Shown here: piece after piece, positions 29,261 through 38,908 of the stretch
Numbering within the stretch: the stretch's first letter is position 1
Layout: each line of letters opens with the position of its first letter
Source of the DNA: an uncultured Clostridia bacterium
GTDB taxonomy: Bacteria; Bacillota; Clostridia; Oscillospirales; Ruminococcaceae
Direction of reading: 5' to 3'
NCBI GenBank assembly: GCA_945923775.1
Contig: CAMELR010000025.1
Span: forward strand, 1 to 38,908
DNA length: 38,908 nucleotides
Notes under the pieces: model-generated
What the model was told of the DNA's origin: nothing
Databases searched by the model: none
What the model saw: only the letters and a program-made list of their open reading frames with translations
Program-made: the position numbers and the translations under genes

Positions 29261-30841
29261 TTATAAAATATCCCTTAGTGCCGTAATTTCCTTTTTCACC
29301 TGTTTGCTGACCGAGCTTTCCGGCTGGAATACGCTCCGGTAGCTGTACAGCGCGATTCCGCCGTAGCTTGAGCATTTTTTTGCCGCTGCCGCCTGCCTGG
29401 AAATTATGTCGCTGTTATTTATCCACTCGTATTTTCCGCTGCCTGCCCAGGTATCCTCGCAGCCAACCTTCGAAACTGAAAGCCCGGCTATCAGCGGGAT
29501 CCCACCCTGCTTCGCAAGCGCGTCCCACTCGTCAAGCGTGGACTGATACGGAGCCGCGGAATTTTCAAACCCGTAGTAGATCTGCGGTATCATGATATCC
29601 GCATAGCCCGGCGTGGTGCACCATTTGCGCACGTCCGCATAAAGCTGATTGTAGTTGTTCTCGATACGCCCCTGCGTGCTTACGCTGAATTTCGCCGTGG
29701 AATTCGCTGAATGGACCGCGCTGTAAAGCTCCTTCACCATGCGGTCGCAGTTCGCAAAGCGGAAATCCGAAAGGCTGGAATACCCGCTCGCCGAGTACGC
29801 CGCGGAGTCAAACGAAGCGTCGGTCGTGGGGTAGAAATAATCGTCGATGTGCAGCCCGTCAACGTCGTAATTCGAGACTATTTCGGCGGCTCCTGCCGCG
29901 ATAAGCTCCGTTACCTCGTCGTATGCCGGGTTCAGGTAGTAGGTCCCGTTGACGTTCACTGCGTACTTCCCCGCCATTCCGTCGCCCTTTGCAAAGGTGT
30001 AGACTGGGTAGCTCCCGTAGCTGGAAATTTCATAGGAGCCGCACGCACGCAGCGGATTTATCCAGGCTTGGAACGATATCCCGCGCTTGTGAGCCTCGGA
30101 GATCATGACCTCCAGCGGATCGTAGCCGGGATCTTTGCCGAGCGTTCCGGTGACGTACTTCGACCACGGAAACAGCTCAGACCTGTAATAAGCGTCACTG
30201 TGCGAGCGCACATGGACGTACACCGTGTTTATCCCGAGATCGGCGCAGTTCTCATAGACTGCCGCGATATTACTGCGGAAGCCCTCCTTAGACTGCCCCT
30301 GAAGCAGCCCGGCAAGCTCAATGTAGCTTATCCATATTCCCTTGACCTCGCTGTAATTCACAGCGGAATAGCTTCTGCTTCCGAATTCGGACGGAGTATG
30401 CTCAACTGCCGCCTGAGTGGTCGTTACTGTCGTTTTCGGAGTGGTCGTTACAGTGGTGTGCGACGTAGTGTGCTCCTTTGACGCTGACGTGCTTGATTTC
30501 GTGGTCGCCTGCACGGAGGAAGCGGTCGTCTGCGGCTTTGCCGATGTGCTGGAGGTCTGCTGTGTGGTTTCCTCCGGCGGTTGCGATGTAACCGGCTGAT
30601 TGTCGGGTACGCTGGATTTGTCAGGCTCCACAGGCTGCACCGTTATCTCCGCTGAAGATACGTCCAAACGCGGCGCATGCTCCTGCTGAGTCGGTTCAGA
30701 TGTCACCTCCGGAGCCGCAGCAGTGCTCACCGAGTGCTCGGCGAAGTCCGTAATGCTGACACCCTGGGTTCCCTGTGAAGCGCAGCCGGAAAGCATGACC
30801 GCCGACATCAGAACGCACAGTGCTCTTGTTATTTTGTTCAT
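29261..30841 (-). CDS. GHL10 family lipoprotein, DigH-like glycosidase
   Basis: A 526-residue surface lipoprotein. The signal ends MLSGC with the modified Cys at 20, a Thr/Ser-rich linker of about 120 residues follows, and residues about 165-520 form a GHL10 (DUF187) barrel (KGIWISYIELAGLLQG; NTVYVHVRSHSDAYY; FQAWINPLR). The acidic pair Asp333-Asp334 in DGLHIDDYFYP is kept. The E. coli member DigH is a lipoprotein that cleaves peptidoglycan glycans stripped of stem peptides; that activity is inferred here, not shown. ATG 30841 is chosen over 30871 because GAGGGA precedes it and the lipoprotein signal starts correctly. It is the first gene of an operon with the amidase fusion and has a perfect consensus promoter. 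Confidence 0.87.
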   Translation of the reverse strand: MNKITRALCVLMSAVMLSGCASQGTQGVSITDFAEHSVSTAAAPEVTSEPTQQEHAPRLDVSSAEITVQPVEPDKSSVPDNQPVTSQPPEETTQQTSSTSAKPQTTASSVQATTKSSTSASKEHTTSHTTVTTTPKTTVTTTQAAVEHTPSEFGSRSYSAVNYSEVKGIWISYIELAGLLQGQSKEGFRSNIAAVYENCADLGINTVYVHVRSHSDAYYRSELFPWSKYVTGTLGKDPGYDPLEVMISEAHKRGISFQAWINPLRACGSYEISSYGSYPVYTFAKGDGMAGKYAVNVNGTYYLNPAYDEVTELIAAGAAEIVSNYDVDGLHIDDYFYPTTDASFDSAAYSASGYSSLSDFRFANCDRMVKELYSAVHSANSTAKFSVSTQGRIENNYNQLYADVRKWCTTPGYADIMIPQIYYGFENSAAPYQSTLDEWDALAKQGGIPLIAGLSVSKVGCEDTWAGSGKYEWINNSDIISRQAAAAKKCSSYGGIALYSYRSVFQPESSVSKQVKKEITALRDIL

Positions 30842-30912
30842 ATTTTCCCTCAATACCGCCCGGTTCCCCATTCCGAGCCCGGACAGCTTTATATATACTT
30901 ATAGATATTATC

Positions 30913-30941
30913 ATTATAACACCACTCTGCGTAATTGTCAA
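30913..30941 (-). promoter_or_regulatory. Promoter of the GHL10-amidase operon
   Basis: On the minus strand, TTGACA (30941-30936), a 17-base spacer and TATAAT (30918-30913) with an extended -10 TG, a complete consensus match. The leader is about 65 bases. Confidence 0.87.
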
Positions 30942-30981
30942 TACCCGGAAAAAATATCGGCGGCTTCCGGAAATTTCGTCC

Positions 30982-31028
30982 GAAAAGTGTTATTATATGT
31001 AAAGCTACGGGGAGAAAACACACTTTTC
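30982..31028. promoter_or_regulatory. Inverted repeat upstream of the mannanase promoter
   Basis: GAAAAGTGT (30982-30990) and ACACTTTTC (31020-31028) are perfect 9-bp inverted repeats 29 bases apart. They lie between two divergent promoters, ending 12 bases before the mannanase -35, a plausible place for a regulator. Nothing else was seen in this 270-base gap besides the two promoters. Confidence 0.4.
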
Positions 31029-31040
31029 AAAGAAATCCGC

Positions 31041-31069
31041 TTGAAATTCCGCACAGGAAATGCTAGAAT
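31041..31069 (+). promoter_or_regulatory. Promoter of the mannanase gene
   Basis: TTGAAA (31041-31046), a 17-base spacer and TAGAAT (31064-31069) with an extended -10 TG. The leader is about 35 bases. Confidence 0.7.
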
Positions 31070-31111
31070 AAAAGCAGTAAGCAAAAGCTACATGGGAAAG
31101 GAAACAACAAA

Positions 31112-32176
31112 ATGAACAGAATACTCGCTTCGATAATTGCGGCGGCTCTGACGCTCAGCACGGGCTGCACGAAAGCTCCCGTGACCGCCAGCGGCATTAT
31201 CTCCACAGCGGAGCAGATAGTCGGCACAGAGGTTCAGGGAACCCACGAAACCGCCGAAACACCCGACGAACAGACCCAGCAGACCGGATTCAAAGTCAGT
31301 GGGACCAAGCTCCTTGACGCAAACGGAAACGAATTCATAATGCGCGGGATAAATCACCCGCACTCCTGGTTCACCGCGCAGGACGACACCGCCCTTGAAG
31401 CCATCGCGGCGACCGGGGCAAACACGGTTCGCATCGTCTGCGGAAGCGGCCAGCAGTACAACAAGGACAGCGTTGAGAGCCTCAACAAGCTCACCGACAA
31501 GTGCAGGGAGCTTGAGATGATAGCCATTCTCGAGGTCCACGACATCACCGGAAAGGACGAGACCTCGCTTCTGGAAACCGCCGCTGATTACTGGATAGAA
31601 GTAAAGGACGCGCTCATCGGCAAAGAAAACTACGTTATACTCAACATCGCCAACGAATGGGTCGGAAACTGGGACGGTCAGAAGTGGTGCGACGGGTACA
31701 CCTCGGTGATCCCCCGGCTCCGGGAAGCTGGAATAAGGAACACCATCATTGTGGACGCCGCAGGCTGGGGTCAGTACGGACAGAGCGTTACCGACTACGG
31801 AGAGCAGGTATTCGCCGCTGACCCGGACGCCAACACGATGTTCTCCGTTCATATGTACGGCACCGCCGGCAAGAACAAGGCGACCATCGCGCGGAATCTC
31901 AAGCTGTCCACCGACAATGGACTGTGCATGATAGTCGGCGAATTCGGCTGGAACCACACCGACGGTGACGTTGACGAGGAGTACATTCTCGAGTACTGCA
32001 GCGAAAACAGCATCGGCTGGCTCGCCTGGAGCTGGAAGGGCAACGGAGGTGGCGTTGAGTACCTCGACCTCGCGGACGAATGGGACGGCTCGGCGCTTTC
32101 CGACTGGGGCGAAACTGTAGTAAACAGCGACCTCGGGCTGAAAAAGACCTCCGTTAAGTGCAGCATTTTTTATTGA
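31112..32176 (+). CDS. Beta-mannanase, GH5 subfamily 8 type, lipoprotein
   Basis: Predicted endo-1,4-beta-mannosidase acting on mannan outside the cell. The 354-residue protein has a signal ending LSTGC (Cys19; the lipobox is not ideal because Ser is at -3), a short Thr-rich linker and one GH5 barrel (about 50-345). Acid/base Glu182 is in NIANEW and nucleophile Glu277 in VGEFGW. The stretches VDAAGWGQYGQSVTDYG, NTMFSVHMYG, HTDGDVDEEYIL and GWLAWSWKGN are those of Bacillus-type GH5_8 mannanases. There is no carbohydrate-binding module or dockerin. GGAAAGGAAA precedes the ATG. It is divergent from the GHL10 operon and convergent with ligA. Confidence 0.92.
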   Translation: MNRILASIIAAALTLSTGCTKAPVTASGIISTAEQIVGTEVQGTHETAETPDEQTQQTGFKVSGTKLLDANGNEFIMRGINHPHSWFTAQDDTALEAIAATGANTVRIVCGSGQQYNKDSVESLNKLTDKCRELEMIAILEVHDITGKDETSLLETAADYWIEVKDALIGKENYVILNIANEWVGNWDGQKWCDGYTSVIPRLREAGIRNTIIVDAAGWGQYGQSVTDYGEQVFAADPDANTMFSVHMYGTAGKNKATIARNLKLSTDNGLCMIVGEFGWNHTDGDVDEEYILEYCSENSIGWLAWSWKGNGGGVEYLDLADEWDGSALSDWGETVVNSDLGLKKTSVKCSIFY

Positions 32177-32198
32177 GGAAACGAACCATAATAACTAA

Positions 32199-32230
32199 AC
32201 CGGGACTGTTTCGTACAGCCCCGGTATTTT

Positions 32231-32231
<1 letters not shown>
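32199..32231. terminator. Terminator between mannanase and ligA
   Basis: An 11-position stem with one mismatch (ACCGGGACTGT 32199-32209, ACAGCCCCGGT 32215-32225) and loop TTCGT is followed on plus by ATTTTTTATT. The minus tail (TTTAGTTATT) is weaker but may also serve ligA. Confidence 0.87.
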
Positions 32232-34944
<2,713 letters not shown>

Positions 34945-34949
34945 CAGTA

Positions 34950-34984
34950 TCACCTCTGCATATTCTATGTCTATGCAGAGGTGA
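34950..34984 (-). promoter_or_regulatory. 13-bp hairpin that hides the yunB ribosome-binding site
   Basis: TCACCTCTGCATA (34950-34962) and TATGCAGAGGTGA (34972-34984) form a perfect inverted repeat with a 9-base loop. In the yunB mRNA the 3' arm contains AGAGGTGA, the only Shine-Dalgarno site, which would be fully paired with an anti-SD-like UCACCUCU in the 5' arm. The loop includes CATAGAAT on the minus strand, similar to a sigma-E -10; a start just after it would omit the 5' arm. Confidence 0.65.
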
Positions 34985-35023
34985 CGGTGAATTTGTACAA
35001 GTTTTCCAGTTTAAATGGGTCGG

Positions 35024-35115
35024 TGACGGGTGTGACGGCTTACTATAACTTCTTTTATATATTTTACATTTTCAATTTTTATAAAAAGGGTTAGGTAAAC
35101 CCGTCACACCCGTCA
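35024..35115. repeat. 15-bp inverted repeat with TGACGG units around an AT-rich core
   Basis: TGACGGGTGTGACGG (35024-35038) and its exact complement CCGTCACACCCGTCA (35101-35115) flank 62 bases that are very AT-rich. Each arm contains two TGACGG units, and another TGACGG lies at 34982-34987, giving five in the gap. The gap 34985-35137 holds no gene; apart from this repeat and the small terminator inside it I see nothing else. Confidence 0.75.
35083..35102 (-). terminator. Terminator after the M18 aminopeptidase gene
   Basis: On the minus strand GGGTT (35102-35098), a 5-base loop, AACCC (35092-35088) and TTTTT (35087-35083). The stem is short but the T-run is in the right place, and it lies inside the larger inverted repeat. 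Confidence 0.5.
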
Positions 35116-35137
35116 TCCCACCATTTTCCAATTAGAA

Positions 35138-36544
35138 TCAATTATTCACAAAAGCTGCGAAAGCCATGTAGGCAGCCCAGATATCGGTTTTTGCGGTTAT
35201 CTCGAACGGAGCGTGCATGGACAGCACCGGAACTCCCACGTCTATAGTGTTGACGTCGAGGTTTGCGATATACGCTGCGACTGTTCCGCCGCCGCCGATA
35301 TCTACCTTGCCAAGCTCGCCGGTCTGCCAGATAACGCCGTTGGCGTCGAGCAGTCTGCGGATCTCGCCTGCGAACTCTGCGGAAGCGTCAGAAGTGCCGC
35401 TCTTGCCGCGGGAGCCTGTGTACTTTGTAACGCACACGCCGCCGTTCAGCAGAGCGCTGTTGCGCTTCTCAAACACGTCGGGGAATGTGGGGTCGAACGC
35501 AGCGTTAACGTCCGCGGACAGGCAGCGGGAATTCTGGAGCACGGTTCTGCCCTTTACACCGAAGGTTGCGGCCAGGTCGGCGATGAAGTAACGCAGGTAA
35601 GAAGAACACAGTCCGGTGTTGCCGTCGGAGCCGGTCTCCTCCTTATCGGTGAGGATAGCTACTGCGGTCTTTTCGGGGTTGTTCAGCTCCAGGACTGCCA
35701 TCAGCTCGGTGTACGCGCACACTCTGTCGTCCTGACCATAGGCGCCTACCAGGCTTCTGTCGAAGCCAACGTCCTTAGCCTTGAACGCGGGTACTGCTTC
35801 CAGCTCGGCGGAGATGAAGTCAGACTCGACAATGCCGTACTTCTCGTTGAGTATCAGCATGATGTTGAGCTTTACAAGCTCGCTGCCCTCGTCGTCCTTG
35901 AAGGGGCGGCTGCCGATGATGATGTTGAGCTCCTCGCCCTTGATGAGCTTGGGAGCCGGGCGCTTGTACTGTTCGTCAGCAAGGTGCGGGAGCAGGTCGG
36001 AAACGCAGAATACCGGGTCGTTCTCGTCCTCGCCGATGTTTACTGTTACCTTTGTGCCGTCAGCCTTGATGATAACGCCGTGCAGTGAGAGCGGAACGGT
36101 CGGCCACTGGTACTTCTTGATACCGCCGTAGTAGTGGGTCTTGAAGTAAGCTACCTCGTCCTTTTCGTAGAGCGGATTCTGCTTCATGTCAAGGCGCGGG
36201 GAGTCGATATGAGCCGCAACCAGGTTCACGCCGTTCTCAATGGACTCCTTGCCGATAACAGCCAGGATAACGGACTTCTCGCGGTTGAGGTAGTAAACCT
36301 TGTCGCCGGGCTTGTACTTGTTCTTTGCGCTGAACTCGACGAATCCGCGCGCCTTCGCCATCTTCACGATCTCGGCGGAAGCCTCGCGCTCAGTCTTTGC
36401 GATGTCCAGGAACGCCTTGTAGCCCTCGCAGAACTTATCGCACTTCTTCAGCTCCTCCTCGGACATGCGGAGAACTGCGTTCTTCTTGTCCGCAAGCAGC
36501 TTTTCCTTTAATTCCTTAACGGTTAACTTTTCTGACTTTGCCAT
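35138..36544 (-). CDS. M18 family zinc aminopeptidase
   Basis: A cytoplasmic metallo-aminopeptidase that removes N-terminal residues from peptides. The 468 residues match the M18 family: the first metal ligand His112 in AAHIDSPRLD, the TDKEETGSDGNTG motif with metal-binding and catalytic Glu, a second acidic ligand region (ADVNAAFDPTF) and the last His in SMHAPFEI. AAAGGA precedes the ATG. It is the last gene of the minus-strand run prfA-ywlC-coaE-SLT-M18, only 5 bases after the transglycosylase gene, and is followed by a small terminator. Confidence 0.93.
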   Translation of the reverse strand: MAKSEKLTVKELKEKLLADKKNAVLRMSEEELKKCDKFCEGYKAFLDIAKTEREASAEIVKMAKARGFVEFSAKNKYKPGDKVYYLNREKSVILAVIGKESIENGVNLVAAHIDSPRLDMKQNPLYEKDEVAYFKTHYYGGIKKYQWPTVPLSLHGVIIKADGTKVTVNIGEDENDPVFCVSDLLPHLADEQYKRPAPKLIKGEELNIIIGSRPFKDDEGSELVKLNIMLILNEKYGIVESDFISAELEAVPAFKAKDVGFDRSLVGAYGQDDRVCAYTELMAVLELNNPEKTAVAILTDKEETGSDGNTGLCSSYLRYFIADLAATFGVKGRTVLQNSRCLSADVNAAFDPTFPDVFEKRNSALLNGGVCVTKYTGSRGKSGTSDASAEFAGEIRRLLDANGVIWQTGELGKVDIGGGGTVAAYIANLDVNTIDVGVPVLSMHAPFEITAKTDIWAAYMAFAAFVNN

Positions 36545-36549
36545 AGTAA

Positions 36550-37134
36550 TTATCCTTTCTCATCATAGAGTTTTTTGTATGTGTCCATTGCCCGGTCTAT
36601 CTTGCTGACGTAATGCGCCGTGTCAGATATCGGGATAACGTCCAGATGTACGCCGTCGGAGGAATACTCCTTATCGGCGAGCCATTCGTTCACCTGACCC
36701 CGGCCCGCGTGGTACGCCGCCATAGCGGTGTCCACATTGCCGAACTCGTTGTAGAGATACCCTACCAGCCAGCAGCCGTATCGGATATTCGTCTCGGGAT
36801 CGTACATGTCGAGGTAGCGCGTGTCCTCGTCGCCCAGCCGGAACTTCACCCAGTCGAAGGTGTCCTCCATTATCTGCATGAGTCCCCTCGCGCCGACATT
36901 CGAGACCGCTCCGGGGTCGAAGCCGCTCTCGGTCTTTATCACCGCGTAGACGAGGTACTTGTCAAGCCCGTTTTCCCGGGAGTATTTCTCGACGTAGCTT
37001 TCGTAGCGCAGCGGGTGGGTGTAACGCTGATAATATCCCCAGCCGAACCACCCCGCAGTTCCCAGCAGTGCCGCGATGACCACGGTGATCACCACTGCCG
37101 GGAGTACGCGCCGTTTTCTGCGATATTTTGTCAT
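36550..37134 (-). CDS. Membrane-anchored lytic transglycosylase (SLT domain)
   Basis: Predicted to cleave peptidoglycan glycan strands non-hydrolytically. The 194-residue protein has a basic N-terminus, one membrane helix (about 11-33) and an SLT (goose-lysozyme-like) domain with catalytic Glu69 in IKTESGFDPGAVS, then GARGLMQI and AMAAYHAGRGQV. The last motif normally reads AYNAG; His for Asn is a small departure. Its ATG overlaps the stop codon of coaE by 4 bases (ATGA type), so it is translationally coupled to coaE. Confidence 0.92.
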   Translation of the reverse strand: MTKYRRKRRVLPAVVITVVIAALLGTAGWFGWGYYQRYTHPLRYESYVEKYSRENGLDKYLVYAVIKTESGFDPGAVSNVGARGLMQIMEDTFDWVKFRLGDEDTRYLDMYDPETNIRYGCWLVGYLYNEFGNVDTAMAAYHAGRGQVNEWLADKEYSSDGVHLDVIPISDTAHYVSKIDRAMDTYKKLYDEKG

Positions 37135-37724
37135 TTGCCGCCTTTCAGTTGCGAGATAACGCCCTGCGCAGCTTCCGCAAGCTGCTGCTGAGTTCCGTTG
37201 TTTTCAATGCAGAAGCTGCTCCGCTGCCGGTAGAACTCCTCGCCGTGCTGGCTTTTCAGCCTTGCCCGGGCAAGCTCCTCGGGAATGCCGTCGCGCTTCA
37301 TTATGCGCTGTACGCAGTTCTCGGGGTCTGCGGTCACACTGACTATGCTTCCGCACAGGAATTCAAGCCTCGCCTCGAACAGCGTCGGCGCGTCCAGCAG
37401 GACGTAATCCCCGGCGCTTTTCAGCTTTTCCGCGATATTATATGTAATATAGGGGTAAATTATTTTGTTGAACAGTGCGCGTTTCTCCTCGCTGTGAAAG
37501 ATAAGCTCCGCCGTTTTCCTGCGGTCGAGCGTCCCGTCGGAAAGAATAAGCTCCGGCGACAGCCTGTCGTGAAGCTCGGTCAGCGCGGGGCTTCCCGGCT
37601 GAACCACCTCCCTTGCGGACAGGTCGCAGTCGATGACATCAAAGCCGCTCTCCGCGAACTCCCGGCAAACGGTTGATTTTCCCGCCCCGGACATTCCGGT
37701 AAGGCCTGCGATAAGTCTGCTCAT
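37131..37724 (-). CDS. coaE: Dephospho-CoA kinase
   Basis: Performs the last step of coenzyme A synthesis, phosphorylating dephospho-CoA. The 197-residue protein has the family length, the P-loop GMSGAGKST at 10-18, the CoA-substrate region DCDLSAREVVQPG and the lid segment with basic residues (CVQRIMKRDGIPEELARARLKSQ). It overlaps the ywlC stop by 4 bases and the transglycosylase start by 4 bases, so three genes are chained by ATGA-type junctions. Confidence 0.95.
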   Translation of the reverse strand: MSRLIAGLTGMSGAGKSTVCREFAESGFDVIDCDLSAREVVQPGSPALTELHDRLSPELILSDGTLDRRKTAELIFHSEEKRALFNKIIYPYITYNIAEKLKSAGDYVLLDAPTLFEARLEFLCGSIVSVTADPENCVQRIMKRDGIPEELARARLKSQHGEEFYRQRSSFCIENNGTQQQLAEAAQGVISQLKGGK

Positions 37725-38731
37725 ACCTCTATCACCCTGAATGCCGCGGCACGGAGCAGCCGGTTGTACACCGCAAGCCCTATACCCTCCTTTGACGGCA
37801 TTTCGACGTAGACGGTTTTCGCACCCTCGTCGTCCGCCTCGCGCAGAAGCGCGAACAGCCTGTGCGCCTGCTCTGCGGTGTCCCTGCCAAAGCAGCGGAA
37901 CATTCCGTGCTCCACCGGATCGGCGGAAAGCGCCAGGGTACCCTCAGCGGCATGTGACATGCACCAGTCCTCGAACTGCTTTCCGTGGGCGTTCACTATG
38001 AACACCTCAGCCTTCGGGGAGTAATGCTTGTACTTCATGCCCGGAGACATCACCTTCGCACCCTTCGGCGGCTCAGAGGTGACAGCCGGGTCGATGTCGA
38101 CCTGACACAGCTCCGACAGCATTTCCGCGGTAACTCCGCCGGGTCTCAGTATTCTCACGCGGTCAGCCGCCGGGAAGCACAGCACGGTGCTCTCCACGCC
38201 GCAGCGGCACTCGCCGCCGTCGATTATCAGCGGAATTCTGCCGTTCATGTCGTTCATAACGTGCTGAGCGGTGGTGGGGCTGGGACTTCCCGACAGGTTC
38301 GCGGAGGGTGCCGCGAGCGGGAATCCGCAGGCGTAGATTATCGCCCTTGCCGCAGGGCTTTCCGGCATTCTGACTGCAACGGTGTCAAGTCCGCCGCTGG
38401 TAGCCGAAGGTATCATGTCCGACTTCGGGAAAATCATAGTCAGCGGCCCCGGCCAGTACTTCTCAGCTATTTTCAGCGCCAGCTCCGGGATCTCCCGAAC
38501 CAGCGGCGGGAGCTGCTCCAGCGCGCTGATATGCACTATCAGCGGGTTGTCCTGCGGACGTCCTTTCGCTTCAAAAATACTGCGGACTGCGGCTTCATTG
38601 CGCGCGTCTGCGGCTAATCCGTAGACCGTCTCGGTGGGTATGCCGACTACGCCGCCCGCCGCCATTATTTCAGCTGCTTTCTTCGCCGCCTGCTCGGAAA
38701 ACGGCAGAAGCTCTGTGTTCAATCTGGTCAT
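37721..38731 (-). CDS. ywlC: L-threonylcarbamoyladenylate synthase (Sua5/YwlC type)
   Basis: Makes threonylcarbamoyl-AMP from threonine, bicarbonate and ATP for the t6A37 modification of tRNAs that read ANN codons. At 336 residues it is the two-domain Sua5/YwlC form: a YrdC-type catalytic domain (about 1-205; GIPTETVYGLAADARN, AKGRPQDNPLIVHI, SANLSGSPSPTTA) joined to a C-terminal Sua5 domain (about 235-336; MSPGMKYKHYSP). The start is uncertain: ATG 38731 stands only 2 bases after GAAAGGAA, while an in-frame TTG at 38722 has better spacing. It follows prfA by 8 bases. Confidence 0.94.
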   Translation of the reverse strand: MTRLNTELLPFSEQAAKKAAEIMAAGGVVGIPTETVYGLAADARNEAAVRSIFEAKGRPQDNPLIVHISALEQLPPLVREIPELALKIAEKYWPGPLTMIFPKSDMIPSATSGGLDTVAVRMPESPAARAIIYACGFPLAAPSANLSGSPSPTTAQHVMNDMNGRIPLIIDGGECRCGVESTVLCFPAADRVRILRPGGVTAEMLSELCQVDIDPAVTSEPPKGAKVMSPGMKYKHYSPKAEVFIVNAHGKQFEDWCMSHAAEGTLALSADPVEHGMFRCFGRDTAEQAHRLFALLREADDEGAKTVYVEMPSKEGIGLAVYNRLLRAAAFRVIEV

Positions 38732-38739
38732 TTCCTTTC

Positions 38740-38908
38740 TTACTGCTGCTTGAGGAGCTTCGCGGTCTGGTCTGCAAGGCGGAGCGCCTCGAACACCTCG
38801 TCGCAGCCGCCGTTCATCATCTCGTCCAGCTTATAGAGCGTCAGCCCTATGCGGTGGTCGGTCACGCGGGACTGCGGGAAATTGTAGGTGCGTATCCGCT
38901 CGGAGCGG
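38740..38908 (-). CDS. prfA: Peptide chain release factor 1, C-terminal part
   Basis: Only the last 55 or so codons lie in the window; the rest is beyond the right edge. They read [34 protein letters not shown] and end [12 protein letters not shown], which is the C-terminus of RF1 just after the GGQ domain. RF1 ends translation at UAA and UAG. It is the upstream gene of the ywlC-coaE-SLT-M18 run. Confidence 0.93.
   Translation of the reverse strand, partial: RSERIRTYNFPQSRVTDHRIGLTLYKLDEMMNGGCDEVFEALRLADQTAKLLKQQ

Noticed and set aside
31088-31957. 289-residue open frame antisense to the mannanase gene
   Set aside because: No ribosome-binding site or domain; the mannanase frame has both catalytic Glu residues.

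Overview
The window reads as a chromosomal segment from a low-to-mid GC, Gram-positive, probably spore-forming and fibre- or glycan-using member of the Clostridia, most like Ruminococcus and its relatives (Oscillospiraceae). The evidence is lipobox-type lipoproteins, strong Shine-Dalgarno sites, sigma-A promoters that often carry an extended -10 TG, a Firmicutes-style L10 leader, the lon-ysxC gene pair, a YunB-type sporulation protein, and secreted or lipoprotein glycoside hydrolases. The genus is an inference from gene content; there is no rRNA in the window. Two genes are cut by the window edges: lon at the left and prfA at the right.

Layout. 1-4.3 kb: lon (5' cut), ysxC, and a separately promoted rplJ-rplL unit with an L10 leader and attenuator. 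4.3-8.4 kb: two c-di-GMP genes in tandem, a diguanylate cyclase with a LacI-type sugar-binding-like sensor and a membrane protein with a degenerate GGDEF and an intact EAL domain. 8.5-17.5 kb: a beta-galactoside locus with an AraC regulator divergent from lacZ, a second large GH2 enzyme coupled to lacZ, and a solute-binding lipoprotein with no permeases beside it. 17.6-24 kb: asnB, a zinc-ribbon membrane protein, a secreted transglutaminase-like protein and two unrecognised genes. 24-31 kb: glmS (no ribozyme), then an operon of a GHL10 (DigH-like) lipoprotein and a large secreted protein that joins a GHL10-like domain to an amidase_3 domain. 31.1-32.2 kb: a GH5 subfamily 8 type beta-mannanase lipoprotein. 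32.2-38.9 kb, all on the minus strand: ligA and yunB, then M18 aminopeptidase, lytic transglycosylase, coaE, Sua5/YwlC and prfA as a tightly packed operon (transcribed from prfA towards the aminopeptidase).

How the genes fit together. The galactosidase locus has an unusually clear control region: the two divergent promoters place their -35 boxes back to back in one perfect palindrome. The peptidoglycan operon could couple removal of stem peptides (amidase) to cleavage of the denuded glycan (DigH-type lipoprotein); the GHL10-like half of the amidase protein has lost the acidic pair kept by its neighbour. The yunB ribosome-binding site is buried in a perfect 13-bp hairpin. These three, the c-di-GMP pair and a repeat-rich gap at 35.0-35.1 kb are the points most worth following up. 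No rRNA, tRNA, CRISPR array, transposase or phage gene was seen.
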